Shown here in pieces: positions 1 to 6,102 of a stretch of DNA of 11,132 nucleotides (position 1 is the stretch's first letter; every line of letters starts with the position of its first letter). Below the pieces are notes generated by a model that did not search any database, was not told the DNA's origin, and saw only the letters and a program-made list of their open reading frames with translations. The translations under genes and the position numbers were made by a program. Source of the stretch: JAICYJ01 sp035473255 (lineage in GTDB: Bacteria > Actinomycetota > Thermoleophilia > Gaiellales > JAICJC01); assembly GCA_035473255.1 (NCBI GenBank), contig DATIOK010000198.1, positions 1 to 11,132 of the forward strand, given 5' to 3'.

Positions 1-1
1 C

Positions 2-1588
2 CTGATGAAGTTCCGCGACCCCGAGACGCTGGAGTTCCAGGTCGAGCGGTTCGAGCGGGCGGTGGACATCATCTTCATGGCCCAGGAGATCCTGGTCTCG
101 AACTCGAGCTACCCGACCGAGGAGATCACCCGCAACGCCAATGCGATGCGGCAGCTGGGCTTGGGCTACGCCAACCTGGGTGCGCTCCTGATGGCACGCG
201 GGCTGCCCTACGACTCCGACGAGGGCCGCGCCTATGCCGGCGCCATCACCGCCATCATGACCGGCCGTGCCTACCGCAAGTCGGCCGACATGGCGGGACG
301 CATCGGCCCGTTCGAGGAGTACACCAAGAACGCCGACGCGATGCTGCGGGTGATCCGCAAGCACCGTGCGGCAGTCGCGAACATCGACGCGGGCGTGGTG
401 CCCGACGAGATGATGCTGGCTGCGCGCAAGGCCTGGGACGAGGCGCTGGCGCTGGGCGAGACCAACGGCTACCGCAACGCGCAGGCCACCGTGCTTGCGC
501 CGACCGGAACCATCTCGTTCATGATGGACTGTGACACCACCGGCGTGGAGCCCGACTTCTCGCTGGTCAAGTCGAAGAAGCTGGTCGGCGGCGGCGACAT
601 CACGATCGTCAACCAGACGGTGCCGACCGCCCTCTCCAAGCTCGGCTATGCGCCGCATGAGATCGACCAGATCGTGGCCTTCGTGAACGAGCACAACACG
701 GTGGTCGGCGCACCCGGGTTCAAGGGCGAGCACCTGCAGGTGTTCGACGTGGCCGTGGGCGACCGCGCGATCCACCACATGGGCCACGTCAAGATGATGG
801 CCTCTGTGCAGCCGTTCATCTCGGGCGCGATCTCGAAGACGGTCAACCTGCCCACCGAGGTCACGGTCGACGACGTGGCCGGCCTCTACATCGACGCCTG
901 GAAGCTGGGCGTGAAGGCGATCGCGATCTACCGCGACGGCTGCAAGGTGGCCCAGCCGCTGTCGACCAAGAGCGACGCGCCGGAGCTGATCGCGGCCAAG
1001 CCGCAGCGCCGCGTGATGCCGATCGAGCGGCAGGAGATCGGCCGCAAGTTCAAGGTCGGCGAGTACGAGGGCTACATCCACGTGGGGCTGTTCCCCGAGG
1101 GCGACCCGGGCGACGTGTTCGTGGACATCGCCAAGGAGGGCACCACCCTGGCCGGCCTCATGAACGCGTTCATGATCGCCGTCTCGGTGGGCATCCAGTA
1201 CGGCGTGCCGCTGGAGGTGTTCGTCTCGAAGTTCGCACACATGCGGTTCGAGCCGAGCGGGCTCACCAACGACCCCGACATCCGCGTCGCCAAGTCGATC
1301 CCCGACTACATCTTCCGGTGGATGGGCAAGCGCTTCCTGGACACCGACCAGCAGGCCGACCTGGGCATCATGAGCCAGGCCGTACGCGACCGGATCGCGG
1401 CAGGCTACGACGCCCAGGAGGCCGGCGAGCCGGCGGCCGAGGTCGCGCACGCGCCCTCGGCGGGTCAGGCCGCGCTGTTCAACGCCTGGGAGGACGCGGT
1501 CGAGTGCGCCAAGTGCGGCGGGCGGAAGGTGCGCACCGGCGCCTGCTACACGTGTCGCGACTGCGGCGACAACTCCGGCTGCGGCTGA
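2..1588 (+). CDS. nrdJ: Class II (adenosylcobalamin-dependent) ribonucleotide reductase, C-terminal part
   Basis: Partial gene: the reading frame is open from the window edge, so the N-terminal half, with the first catalytic-site cysteines, lies upstream. The family reduces ribonucleotides to deoxyribonucleotides in the cytoplasm using a B12-derived thiyl radical. Counting from the first Met (base 5), the 527-residue fragment shows the end of the RNR barrel with the phosphate-binding APTGTIS motif (165-171), the conserved TVNLP segment (about 279-283) and IYRDGCK (308-314). A TSCPD-like domain follows (about 345-425), with FEPSGL near its end. A hydrophilic linker then leads to a cysteine-rich tail with Cys501, 504, 514, 517, 520 and 526, which resembles a zinc ribbon or the C-terminal redox cysteines of NrdJ. 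The tail appears complete. The ATG at base 5 is internal to the gene, not its start. A strong hairpin follows 15 bases after the stop. Confidence 0.95.
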   Translation: MMKFRDPETLEFQVERFERAVDIIFMAQEILVSNSSYPTEEITRNANAMRQLGLGYANLGALLMARGLPYDSDEGRAYAGAITAIMTGRAYRKSADMAGRIGPFEEYTKNADAMLRVIRKHRAAVANIDAGVVPDEMMLAARKAWDEALALGETNGYRNAQATVLAPTGTISFMMDCDTTGVEPDFSLVKSKKLVGGGDITIVNQTVPTALSKLGYAPHEIDQIVAFVNEHNTVVGAPGFKGEHLQVFDVAVGDRAIHHMGHVKMMASVQPFISGAISKTVNLPTEVTVDDVAGLYIDAWKLGVKAIAIYRDGCKVAQPLSTKSDAPELIAAKPQRRVMPIERQEIGRKFKVGEYEGYIHVGLFPEGDPGDVFVDIAKEGTTLAGLMNAFMIAVSVGIQYGVPLEVFVSKFAHMRFEPSGLTNDPDIRVAKSIPDYIFRWMGKRFLDTDQQADLGIMSQAVRDRIAAGYDAQEAGEPAAEVAHAPSAGQAALFNAWEDAVECAKCGGRKVRTGACYTCRDCGDNSGCG

Positions 1589-1602
1589 TCCGCGGCGACG
1601 GC

Positions 1603-1634
1603 ACGGCCCCGGATCGCTTCGGATCCGGGGCCGT
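1603..1634. terminator. Bidirectional hairpin between nrdJ and the HtrA-like protease
   Basis: A perfect 13-bp inverted repeat (left arm 1603-1615, right arm 1622-1634) encloses the 6-base loop GCTTCG. It lies 14 bases after the nrdJ stop and 11 bases beyond the stop of the convergent protease gene, so it can end transcription from both sides. There is no T tract on either strand, as is common for terminators in GC-rich actinobacteria, so termination is inferred from stem strength and position. Confidence 0.8.
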
Positions 1635-1645
1635 ATCGGCAGCTC

Positions 1646-2698
1646 CTAGCGCGGAGGCCCGCTTGTCAGCGTGAGGTTCGTGGTCTGGGTCGCGCCGGCC
1701 TGATCCAGGTAGACGGCGGAGATGGACGCTCCCGGCTTCTGGGTCAGTACGGCCTGGCTGAGGTCGTCCGGGGATGAGATCGCGTGACCGCCGACCGAGA
1801 GGATCTGATCGCCGGGGCTGAGGCCCGCAGCTTCTGCTGCGCTGCCGGGAACGACCGCCGAGATCACCGCCCCGGAACCCGAATAGCTGTTCGCGGTCGA
1901 CTCGACTCCGAGGAACGCGGTGCCACCGACGTGGACGGTTCCCGAGCCGTTGCCGCTCTCGATCTGCTTGGCAATCGCCATCGCCGTGTGGATCGGTATC
2001 GCATACCCGTCGTTGGCCGTCGTCTGGGCGACCTGGTTCCCAACGGAGGCGGCGGTATCCATCCCGATCACCTGGCCGGACGAGTTCAGCAGCGGCCCAC
2101 CCGAGTCTCCGGGCCGCACGGCCGCGTTCGTCTCGATCAGCCCGCTCAGGCTCTCCCTGCCGCCCTGGTCGTCGCTCACGGTGATCGCGCGGTTGACGTT
2201 GGTGACGGTGCCCGAGGCGAAGCTGAGCCGACCGGTGCCACCGGCGTTTCCGACCGCCTGCACCGACTGGCCGGGGTTGACGGACCCGGAATCGCCCTGG
2301 GAGATGATCTTCAGATTCGAGGCGCCGCTCGCCCGCAGCAGGGCGACGTCATGCGAGACGTCGTAGCCGACGACCTGGGCCGTATAGCTCTGACCCGTCT
2401 TCGGCACCACGACCTTGATATCGGTCGCCCCGCGAATGACGTGGTTGTTGGTCAGGATCTCGCCGGAGGACGTCAGCACCATGCCGGTGCCGGCAGCCTG
2501 TCCACCCTGGTAGGCGAGGTTCGTCTCGATGACGACGACCCCGCTGCCGACCGCCGTCGACTGCGTTCTCGCGCGAGTGAAGCCGGCGACGATTGCCGCT
2601 ACGACGACGACAGCGATCAGCACTGCCAGGACGGTACGGGCGCGGAATCGGCGGACCGGCTCCCTGCCCGGCTGCCGCGCTGGTAGATCGAGCTCCAC
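1646..2698 (-). CDS. Membrane-anchored HtrA/DegP-like S1C serine protease with one PDZ domain
   Basis: A 350-residue trypsin-fold protease, predicted to degrade or sense misfolded proteins outside the membrane. Residues 1-22 are cytoplasmic and basic, about 23-39 form one transmembrane helix, and the rest should be extracytoplasmic. The catalytic triad is visible: His86 in TNNHV, Asp117 in HDVAL, Ser199 in GDSGGPL. A PDZ domain spans about 258-343, with the carboxylate-binding loop near FLGV and the GLSPGDQI segment. The frame stays open upstream to 3076 but overlaps the next gene and encodes nothing family-like there. I chose the GTG at 2698 because AAGGAG (2704-2709) lies 5 bases before it and the protein then starts just ahead of the anchor. 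The gene lies downstream of the AOC-like secreted protein gene, on the same strand but separated by a hairpin, and is convergent with nrdJ. The actinobacterial HtrA/PepD group is the closest family. The start choice is less certain than the function. Confidence 0.92.
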   Translation of the reverse strand: MELDLPARQPGREPVRRFRARTVLAVLIAVVVVAAIVAGFTRARTQSTAVGSGVVVIETNLAYQGGQAAGTGMVLTSSGEILTNNHVIRGATDIKVVVPKTGQSYTAQVVGYDVSHDVALLRASGASNLKIISQGDSGSVNPGQSVQAVGNAGGTGRLSFASGTVTNVNRAITVSDDQGGRESLSGLIETNAAVRPGDSGGPLLNSSGQVIGMDTAASVGNQVAQTTANDGYAIPIHTAMAIAKQIESGNGSGTVHVGGTAFLGVESTANSYSGSGAVISAVVPGSAAEAAGLSPGDQILSVGGHAISSPDDLSQAVLTQKPGASISAVYLDQAGATQTTNLTLTSGPPR

Positions 2699-2703
2699 TG
2701 CTT

Positions 2704-2709
2704 CTCCTT
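2704..2709 (-). promoter_or_regulatory. Ribosome binding site deciding the protease start
   Basis: AAGGAG on the minus strand, 5 bases before the GTG at 2698. It is the only good Shine-Dalgarno sequence near the expected N-terminus and argues against the much longer open frame. Confidence 0.75.
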
Positions 2710-2710
2710 C

Positions 2711-2737
2711 GGTCTCGTTGACCCCTCGTACGAGACC
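2711..2737. promoter_or_regulatory. Inverted repeat upstream of the protease gene, possible operator
   Basis: GGTCTCG (2711-2717) and CGAGACC (2731-2737) form a 7-bp inverted repeat with a 13-base spacer. The right arm overlaps a perfect 10-bp palindrome, CTCGTACGAG (2725-2734). The pair sits directly upstream of the ribosome binding site, where a repressor or a leader-mRNA hairpin would act. No convincing -10/-35 pair was found beside it, so its role is a guess. Confidence 0.35.
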
Positions 2738-2799
2738 ACAGCTACCTTCGAACCAGCTGAGAATGTTGTGCTGAGGTTGGAGCGTGACCGCGCAACGCC

Positions 2800-2841
2800 G
2801 CCTGCGCTCGGCGCCCCGGTGGGGGAGCGGCGAGCGCAGGC
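2800..2841 (-). terminator. Hairpin between the AOC-like gene and the protease gene
   Basis: GCCTGCGCTCG (2800-2810) pairs perfectly with CGAGCGCAGGC (2831-2841). The 20-base interior can add a further C4/G4-type pairing. It begins 14 bases after the stop of the AOC-like gene and about 100 bases before the protease start. It therefore probably ends the AOC-like transcript, or reduces read-through into the protease gene. No T tract follows. Confidence 0.6.
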
Positions 2842-2855
2842 AGCGAGCTCCGCTG

Positions 2856-3335
2856 TCAGTCGAGGTCGACGACCGACTGGCTGGTGGTGGCACCGGTGGG
2901 CGTGGAAGTGATCTGCCCCCTGGCGTTGTCGTAGCGACCGGTGCCGCCGGTGATCGCGATGTGCACGGTCGCGGTGCTGCTCTGGCTCTGGATGCTCTGG
3001 GCCGTCCCGGTGATGGTGCCGCCCGGCAGGCGATAGACGCCGTTGCACAGCAGCTTGTGGCCCAGCACCACCTCACAGACGACGTTCAGCGTGCCGACGC
3101 GGTCTCCCGCGGCGTTCTTCACGACCCGGTGAAGGACGATCTGATCTCCAGGGCCGCCCTGCGGGGTGTGCGTGATGTTCACGAACTGGGCGCCGGTCTC
3201 CACCTCGGTCAGCGTCATCGTCCTGTCTCCGGAGCCGGCCCGGGCCAGGGAGACGCCACCGATCGCGGCCGCCACCAGGCCCGCCACCATCGCGGTCATG
3301 AGCATGCGCCCCAGGCTGCGGTTGAGCGTCTTCAT
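2856..3335 (-). CDS. Small secreted protein, allene-oxide-cyclase-barrel/dirigent-like
   Basis: A 159-residue protein with a clear Sec signal peptide: basic start, hydrophobic core at about 11-30, and likely cleavage after ARA (residue 33). The mature part, about 126 residues, is rich in Thr, Gly and beta-strand patterns. It ends with ITGGTGRYDNARGQ, which resembles the conserved loop of the allene oxide cyclase barrel-like and dirigent-like families (GGTGRYxxARG). Bacterial members are mostly of unknown function; the plant enzyme activity should not be assumed. Two Cys (CEVVLG and LLCNG) could form a disulfide outside the cell. The start is well supported: AGGAGG at 3343-3348 lies 7 bases before the ATG. 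It is divergent from a two-component kinase gene and precedes an HtrA-type protease gene, which suggests an envelope role, by position only. Confidence 0.8.
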   Translation of the reverse strand: MKTLNRSLGRMLMTAMVAGLVAAAIGGVSLARAGSGDRTMTLTEVETGAQFVNITHTPQGGPGDQIVLHRVVKNAAGDRVGTLNVVCEVVLGHKLLCNGVYRLPGGTITGTAQSIQSQSSTATVHIAITGGTGRYDNARGQITSTPTGATTSQSVVDLD

Positions 3336-3342
3336 CGGACAA

Positions 3343-3348
3343 CCTCCT
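3343..3348 (-). promoter_or_regulatory. Perfect Shine-Dalgarno of the AOC-like gene
   Basis: AGGAGG on the minus strand, 7 bases upstream of the ATG at 3335. It contrasts with the neighbouring leaderless-type starts. A possible -10 box, TAGCTT, is at 3366-3371 on the minus strand, with no good -35. Confidence 0.75.
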
Positions 3349-3405
3349 CATTCGTTGACCCGACCAAGCTACGCACGCAGCGGCCGCGGATCATCGCCCC
3401 GTTGC

Positions 3406-3468
3406 CCGATCTTGCGATCGCCCGATCGGTTGAAATCCTGACCGGCCGCGATCAGCCGATCGGCCGAT
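3406..3468. repeat. GATC-centred 8-bp repeats upstream of the kinase promoter, possible operator
   Basis: GATC occurs at 3408, 3416, 3424, 3450 and 3458, with a sixth partial copy (GATG) at 3466. Three copies and then two to three copies are spaced exactly 8 bases apart. Two copies sit in the palindrome CCGATCGG (3422-3429 and 3456-3463), whose centres are 34 bases apart, near three helical turns. The last partial copy touches the proposed -35 box of the kinase gene. This looks like a cluster of regulator sites, though GATC is common in GC-rich DNA. Confidence 0.45.
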
Positions 3469-3501
3469 GACAGCGCCTCCGACAGGGTCTATCTTGGAGC
3501 G
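3467..3501 (+). promoter_or_regulatory. Promoter of the first two-component operon, leaderless type
   Basis: ATGACA (3467-3472) matches TTGACA at five of six positions. A 17-base spacer leads to TATCTT (3490-3495), and exactly 6 bases follow before the GTG at 3502. Transcription would therefore start at or next to the start codon. A GGAG at 3496-3499 is only 2 bases from the GTG, too close for a normal ribosome binding site. Confidence 0.6.
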
Positions 3502-4626
3502 GTGAGCGAGCGCACGATTGGCATCGGCGGGTTCCGGATCGACCCGATCAGCCTCGACCGGGCGGTGGCGGTGCTGCTGACCGTGATGCTCCAGATCGAG
3601 GTGTGGGTGACCGGCCCGGTTCCTCACCAGTGGGTGGTGGCGCTGCTGGGGCCGCTGGTTACGCTGGCGGTGGCGGTGCGACGGCAGCACCCGGTGGCGG
3701 TCGGGGTGGGCGCCGGCCTGGTGGGGGACGTGGTCGCCGGCGTCTGGGGCCCGCCCTCACTGCTCAGCTACGGCCTGGCCTGGATCTGCTGCATGTACGG
3801 GTTCGCGGTCTGGTCGCCGCCGCGGCCGTTCGCGATCGGGTTGACCGTGATCGCCGTCGGCGGCCTCGTCTCCGCGGTCGGCCCGGTCACCTTCAAGAGC
3901 AGCGTGCAGTTCGTCGTCGTCTCGACGGTGGTGATCCTGCTCGTGAACCGGGTGGTCGGCGACCGCGAGCGCCGCGCCCAGATCGCCGAGCGTGAGCGTG
4001 ACCTCGCCAGCCGTGAGGCGGTCGTCGAGGAGCGGGCCCGGATCGCACGCGAGCTCCACGACGTGATCGCCCACCATGTCTCCATGATCGTGCTGCAGGC
4101 GGGTGCCGAGCGAAGGGTGCTGGAGCGGTCGGACTCCTCGGCCCGCGAGGTGCTGGAGACGATCGAGCGGTCGGGCCGTAGCGCGCTGACCGAGACCCGC
4201 CGCTTGCTGGGCATGCTGCGCGGCGGGGACGACCAGCCGCTGGCGCCGCAGCCGCGGATCGGAGACGTGCCGTCGCTGATCAGCCAGGTGCGGGCGGCCG
4301 GGCTGCCGGTCGATCTCGTGATCGACGGCGAGCAGCGCGAGCTGCCCGCCGGCATCGAGTTGTCGGCGTATCGGATCGTGCAGGAGGCGCTGACGAACGC
4401 CCTGCGGCATGCCGGCGATGCCAACGCGCACGTCAGCATCCGCTACCGGCCGGAGGCGCTCGAGATCGAGGTGGCGGACGACGGCCGGGAGTCGCCGGCG
4501 GCGCGCCCAGGCGGCCACGGCCTGGCCGGGATGCGCGAGCGGGTCGCCCTCTACGGTGGCAGGCTCGACGCCGCACGCGAGCCCGGCGGCGGGTTCGTCG
4601 TGCACGTCACCCTGCCGGTGACATGA
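3502..4626 (+). CDS. Sensor histidine kinase, NarL/LiaS-type (HisKA_3)
   Basis: A 374-residue membrane kinase, expected to autophosphorylate and pass the phosphate to the regulator encoded next. Residues about 18-150 are a compact block of five or six transmembrane helices with almost no extracytoplasmic loop, so it probably senses a signal in or near the membrane. A charged helical linker follows (about 153-178). The H box is RIARELHDVIAHH with phospho-acceptor His186 and the dimerisation helices around it. The ATPase domain has the N box QEALTNALRHAG (Asn299), the DDG motif (326-328) and the GHGLAGM loop (338-344). The GTG start fits the promoter geometry just upstream. The stop overlaps the regulator's start as ATGA, so the two are translationally coupled. 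The signal is unknown; DesK/LiaS-like membrane-stress sensing is a family-based guess. Confidence 0.93.
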   Translation: MSERTIGIGGFRIDPISLDRAVAVLLTVMLQIEVWVTGPVPHQWVVALLGPLVTLAVAVRRQHPVAVGVGAGLVGDVVAGVWGPPSLLSYGLAWICCMYGFAVWSPPRPFAIGLTVIAVGGLVSAVGPVTFKSSVQFVVVSTVVILLVNRVVGDRERRAQIAERERDLASREAVVEERARIARELHDVIAHHVSMIVLQAGAERRVLERSDSSAREVLETIERSGRSALTETRRLLGMLRGGDDQPLAPQPRIGDVPSLISQVRAAGLPVDLVIDGEQRELPAGIELSAYRIVQEALTNALRHAGDANAHVSIRYRPEALEIEVADDGRESPAARPGGHGLAGMRERVALYGGRLDAAREPGGGFVVHVTLPVT

Positions 4627-5285
4627 CCACGCTTCTGATCGTTGACGACCAGGAGCTGGTGCGCGTCGGCCTGCGCAAGATCCTCGACGGCGAGCCGGAC
4701 ATGGCCGTTGTCGGCGAGGCCGGCGACGGCTCCGAGGCGGTCGCCGAAGCAGCCCGGCTACGACCGGAGGTGGTACTGATGGACGTGCGCATGCCCGTTC
4801 TGGACGGGATCGAGGCCACCCGCCGGATCATCCGCGCCGGCCACAGCACGCGGGTGATGATCCTGACCACCTTCGGGCTGGACGGCTACGTCTACGACGC
4901 GCTTCGCGCGGGCGCGAGCGGCTTCATGCTGAAGGACGCGCGGCCCGAGGAGATCGCGGCTGCCGTCCGCATCGTCGCAAGCGGCGAGGCGCTGCTGGCT
5001 CCGGCCGTCACCCGCGCCGTGATCGAGGAGTTCGCGCGCCAGCCGGGGCCGCCCACCGAGATCGAGCCGCCGGCGGCAGTGGCCGAGCTGACGCCGCGCG
5101 AGCAGGAGGTGCTGGCGCTGCTGGTGCGCGGGCTCTCCAACCCCGAGATCTGCGAGCAGCTGGTGATCAGCGAGGCCACCGCGAAGACCCACGTGGCACA
5201 CATCCTGCAGAAGCTCGGCCTGCGCGACCGCGTGCAGGCGGTGATCTACGCCTACGAGTCCGGCCTGGTCGCGCCGGGCGGCTAG
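4623..5285 (+). CDS. LuxR/NarL-family response regulator, partner of the first kinase
   Basis: A 220-residue two-domain regulator. The receiver domain (about 3-120) has the acidic pair Asp8/Asp9, phospho-acceptor Asp54 in LMDVRMP, Thr82/Thr83 and Lys104 in FMLKD. After a proline-rich linker (about 140-150), a LuxR-type helix-turn-helix runs from LTPREQEVLALL (156-167) through SEATAKTHV to the C-terminus. It starts within the kinase stop (ATGA, 4623-4626), so the two proteins are made together. Its likely DNA targets include its own operon, where repeats precede the promoter, and perhaps the divergent AOC-like gene; this is inference. Its stop codon overlaps the stop of the convergent SDR gene, so no terminator fits between them. 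Confidence 0.94.
   Translation: MTTLLIVDDQELVRVGLRKILDGEPDMAVVGEAGDGSEAVAEAARLRPEVVLMDVRMPVLDGIEATRRIIRAGHSTRVMILTTFGLDGYVYDALRAGASGFMLKDARPEEIAAAVRIVASGEALLAPAVTRAVIEEFARQPGPPTEIEPPAAVAELTPREQEVLALLVRGLSNPEICEQLVISEATAKTHVAHILQKLGLRDRVQAVIYAYESGLVAPGG
5282..5285. other. Overlapping convergent stop codons
   Basis: The palindrome CTAG gives TAG on both strands. The response regulator (+) ends at 5285 and the SDR (-) ends at 5282, so the two reading frames overlap by four bases with no spacer. Confidence 0.9.
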
Positions 5286-6016
5286 CGGCGGAGGCGGATG
5301 GCGTTCAGGTCGTGTTCGCGCACCTGGTCGATGCGCGAGAGCAGGTCGTCGAGGTCGTCGTGCTCAGCATGCAGGTAGCGGCCCGCAAGCGCGTCGTACC
5401 GCCCGGTCGCGAGCGCCGCGACCAGCCGCGGAGCCAGCTCCGGCGGCGTCCAGGGCGCGTCATCAGGCGCCCCTGAGGTCAACTCGGTGCGGACGAGCCC
5501 CGGGCTGAAGAAGAACACGGGAATGCGACCGGCCAGCTCGGCTGCGAGCATCTCCCCGTAGCGGCAAACCGCCGCCTTGCTCGCCGGGTAGTCGGTTTCG
5601 GAGGGGCCACCCGGAGGCAGGTACGCGGCCCCACTGCCGGTGATCACGATCCGGCCCGACCCCCGCTCGAGCATCTCAGGGATCACGGCCCGGCAACACA
5701 GGTGCACGCCCAGGACGTTGATCTCGAACGTCCGCCACCAGTCCTGCGGCTCGACCTCCCACGTCGCGCCGCCGCGGCGGGCAACACCCGCATTGGCGAC
5801 GAGCAGGTCGACCGGCCCGTTCTCGGCAACCGCGCGCTCGACCGCATCACGATCGGAGACATCAAGCGCCACGCCACGGCCGCCAATCTCCTCGGCGACC
5901 GCCTCGACCTGTGCCGGCGTGCGCGCGGCGATGACGACCTCCCAGCCGTCCCCCGCGAGCTCGCGGGCGATGTTCGCCCCGATCCCACGGCCCCCACCGG
6001 TTACGAATGCGATCAC
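5282..6016 (-). CDS. Short-chain dehydrogenase/reductase (classical SDR)
   Basis: A 244-residue NAD(P)-dependent oxidoreductase of unknown substrate. The Rossmann fold begins at once: VTGGGRGIG (5-13) matches TGxxxGIG. LDVSD (51-55) fits the adenine-binding acidic position, and NAG is at 75-77. Active-site residues are Asn100, a Ser in ITGSG (128) and YPASK with Tyr143 and Lys147. SPGLVRTEL (171-179) is the usual post-catalytic PG segment. Arg32 after the second strand (AART) hints at NADP(H) preference. Length is typical for a cytoplasmic classical SDR. The frame is open further upstream, but I chose the GTG at 6016 because family alignment begins there, no upstream residues look conserved, and a -10 box lies 6 bases before it. 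It has no operon partner: it is divergent from the metallophosphoesterase gene and overlaps the upstream regulator gene tail to tail. Confidence 0.9.
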   Translation of the reverse strand: MIAFVTGGGRGIGANIARELAGDGWEVVIAARTPAQVEAVAEEIGGRGVALDVSDRDAVERAVAENGPVDLLVANAGVARRGGATWEVEPQDWWRTFEINVLGVHLCCRAVIPEMLERGSGRIVITGSGAAYLPPGGPSETDYPASKAAVCRYGEMLAAELAGRIPVFFFSPGLVRTELTSGAPDDAPWTPPELAPRLVAALATGRYDALAGRYLHAEHDDLDDLLSRIDQVREHDLNAIRLRR

Positions 6017-6028
6017 GCCAAGACCATA
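6017..6028 (-). promoter_or_regulatory. -10 box of the SDR gene, leaderless type
   Basis: TATGGT on the minus strand (6023-6028) is followed by 6 bases and then the GTG at 6016. There is no Shine-Dalgarno sequence in the 6-base gap (CTTGGC). No clear -35 box was found. Confidence 0.5.
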
Positions 6029-6090
6029 CCGCCAGCTCGCGAGCATGCACGACAGAGGCGCCGTCGCACGTCGGCAGCGACCGCGCAGGC

Positions 6091-6102
6091 TACGTTGAGG
6101 GA
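6091..6102 (+). promoter_or_regulatory. -10 box of the metallophosphoesterase gene, leaderless type
   Basis: TACGTT (6091-6096) is followed by GAGGGA (6097-6102) and then the ATG at 6103. The purine-rich stretch abuts the ATG, too close for normal ribosome binding, while the TANNNT-to-start distance is the same 6 bases as at two other genes in this window. The -35 box is not evident. Confidence 0.45.

Noticed and set aside
1784..2686. 300-codon plus-strand open frame opposite the protease gene
   Set aside because: Antisense to a protein with a full catalytic triad; the composition is dominated by Arg, Asp and Gly and no motif was seen.
2699..3076. Extension of the protease reading frame upstream to an ATG at 3076
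   Set aside because: It overlaps most of the AOC-like gene on the same strand, is arginine/proline-rich shadow sequence, and a good Shine-Dalgarno supports the GTG at 2698.
3422..3463. CRISPR or origin-type repeat reading of the GATC repeats
   Set aside because: Repeats are only 4-8 bases and lack long identical units or spacers; no dnaA box or cas gene is near. A regulator site is the simpler reading.
6007..6102. Upstream start of the metallophosphoesterase at 6007
   Set aside because: The extra 32 residues precede a natural membrane-protein start, overlap the divergent SDR gene's start and promoter, and have no ribosome binding site.
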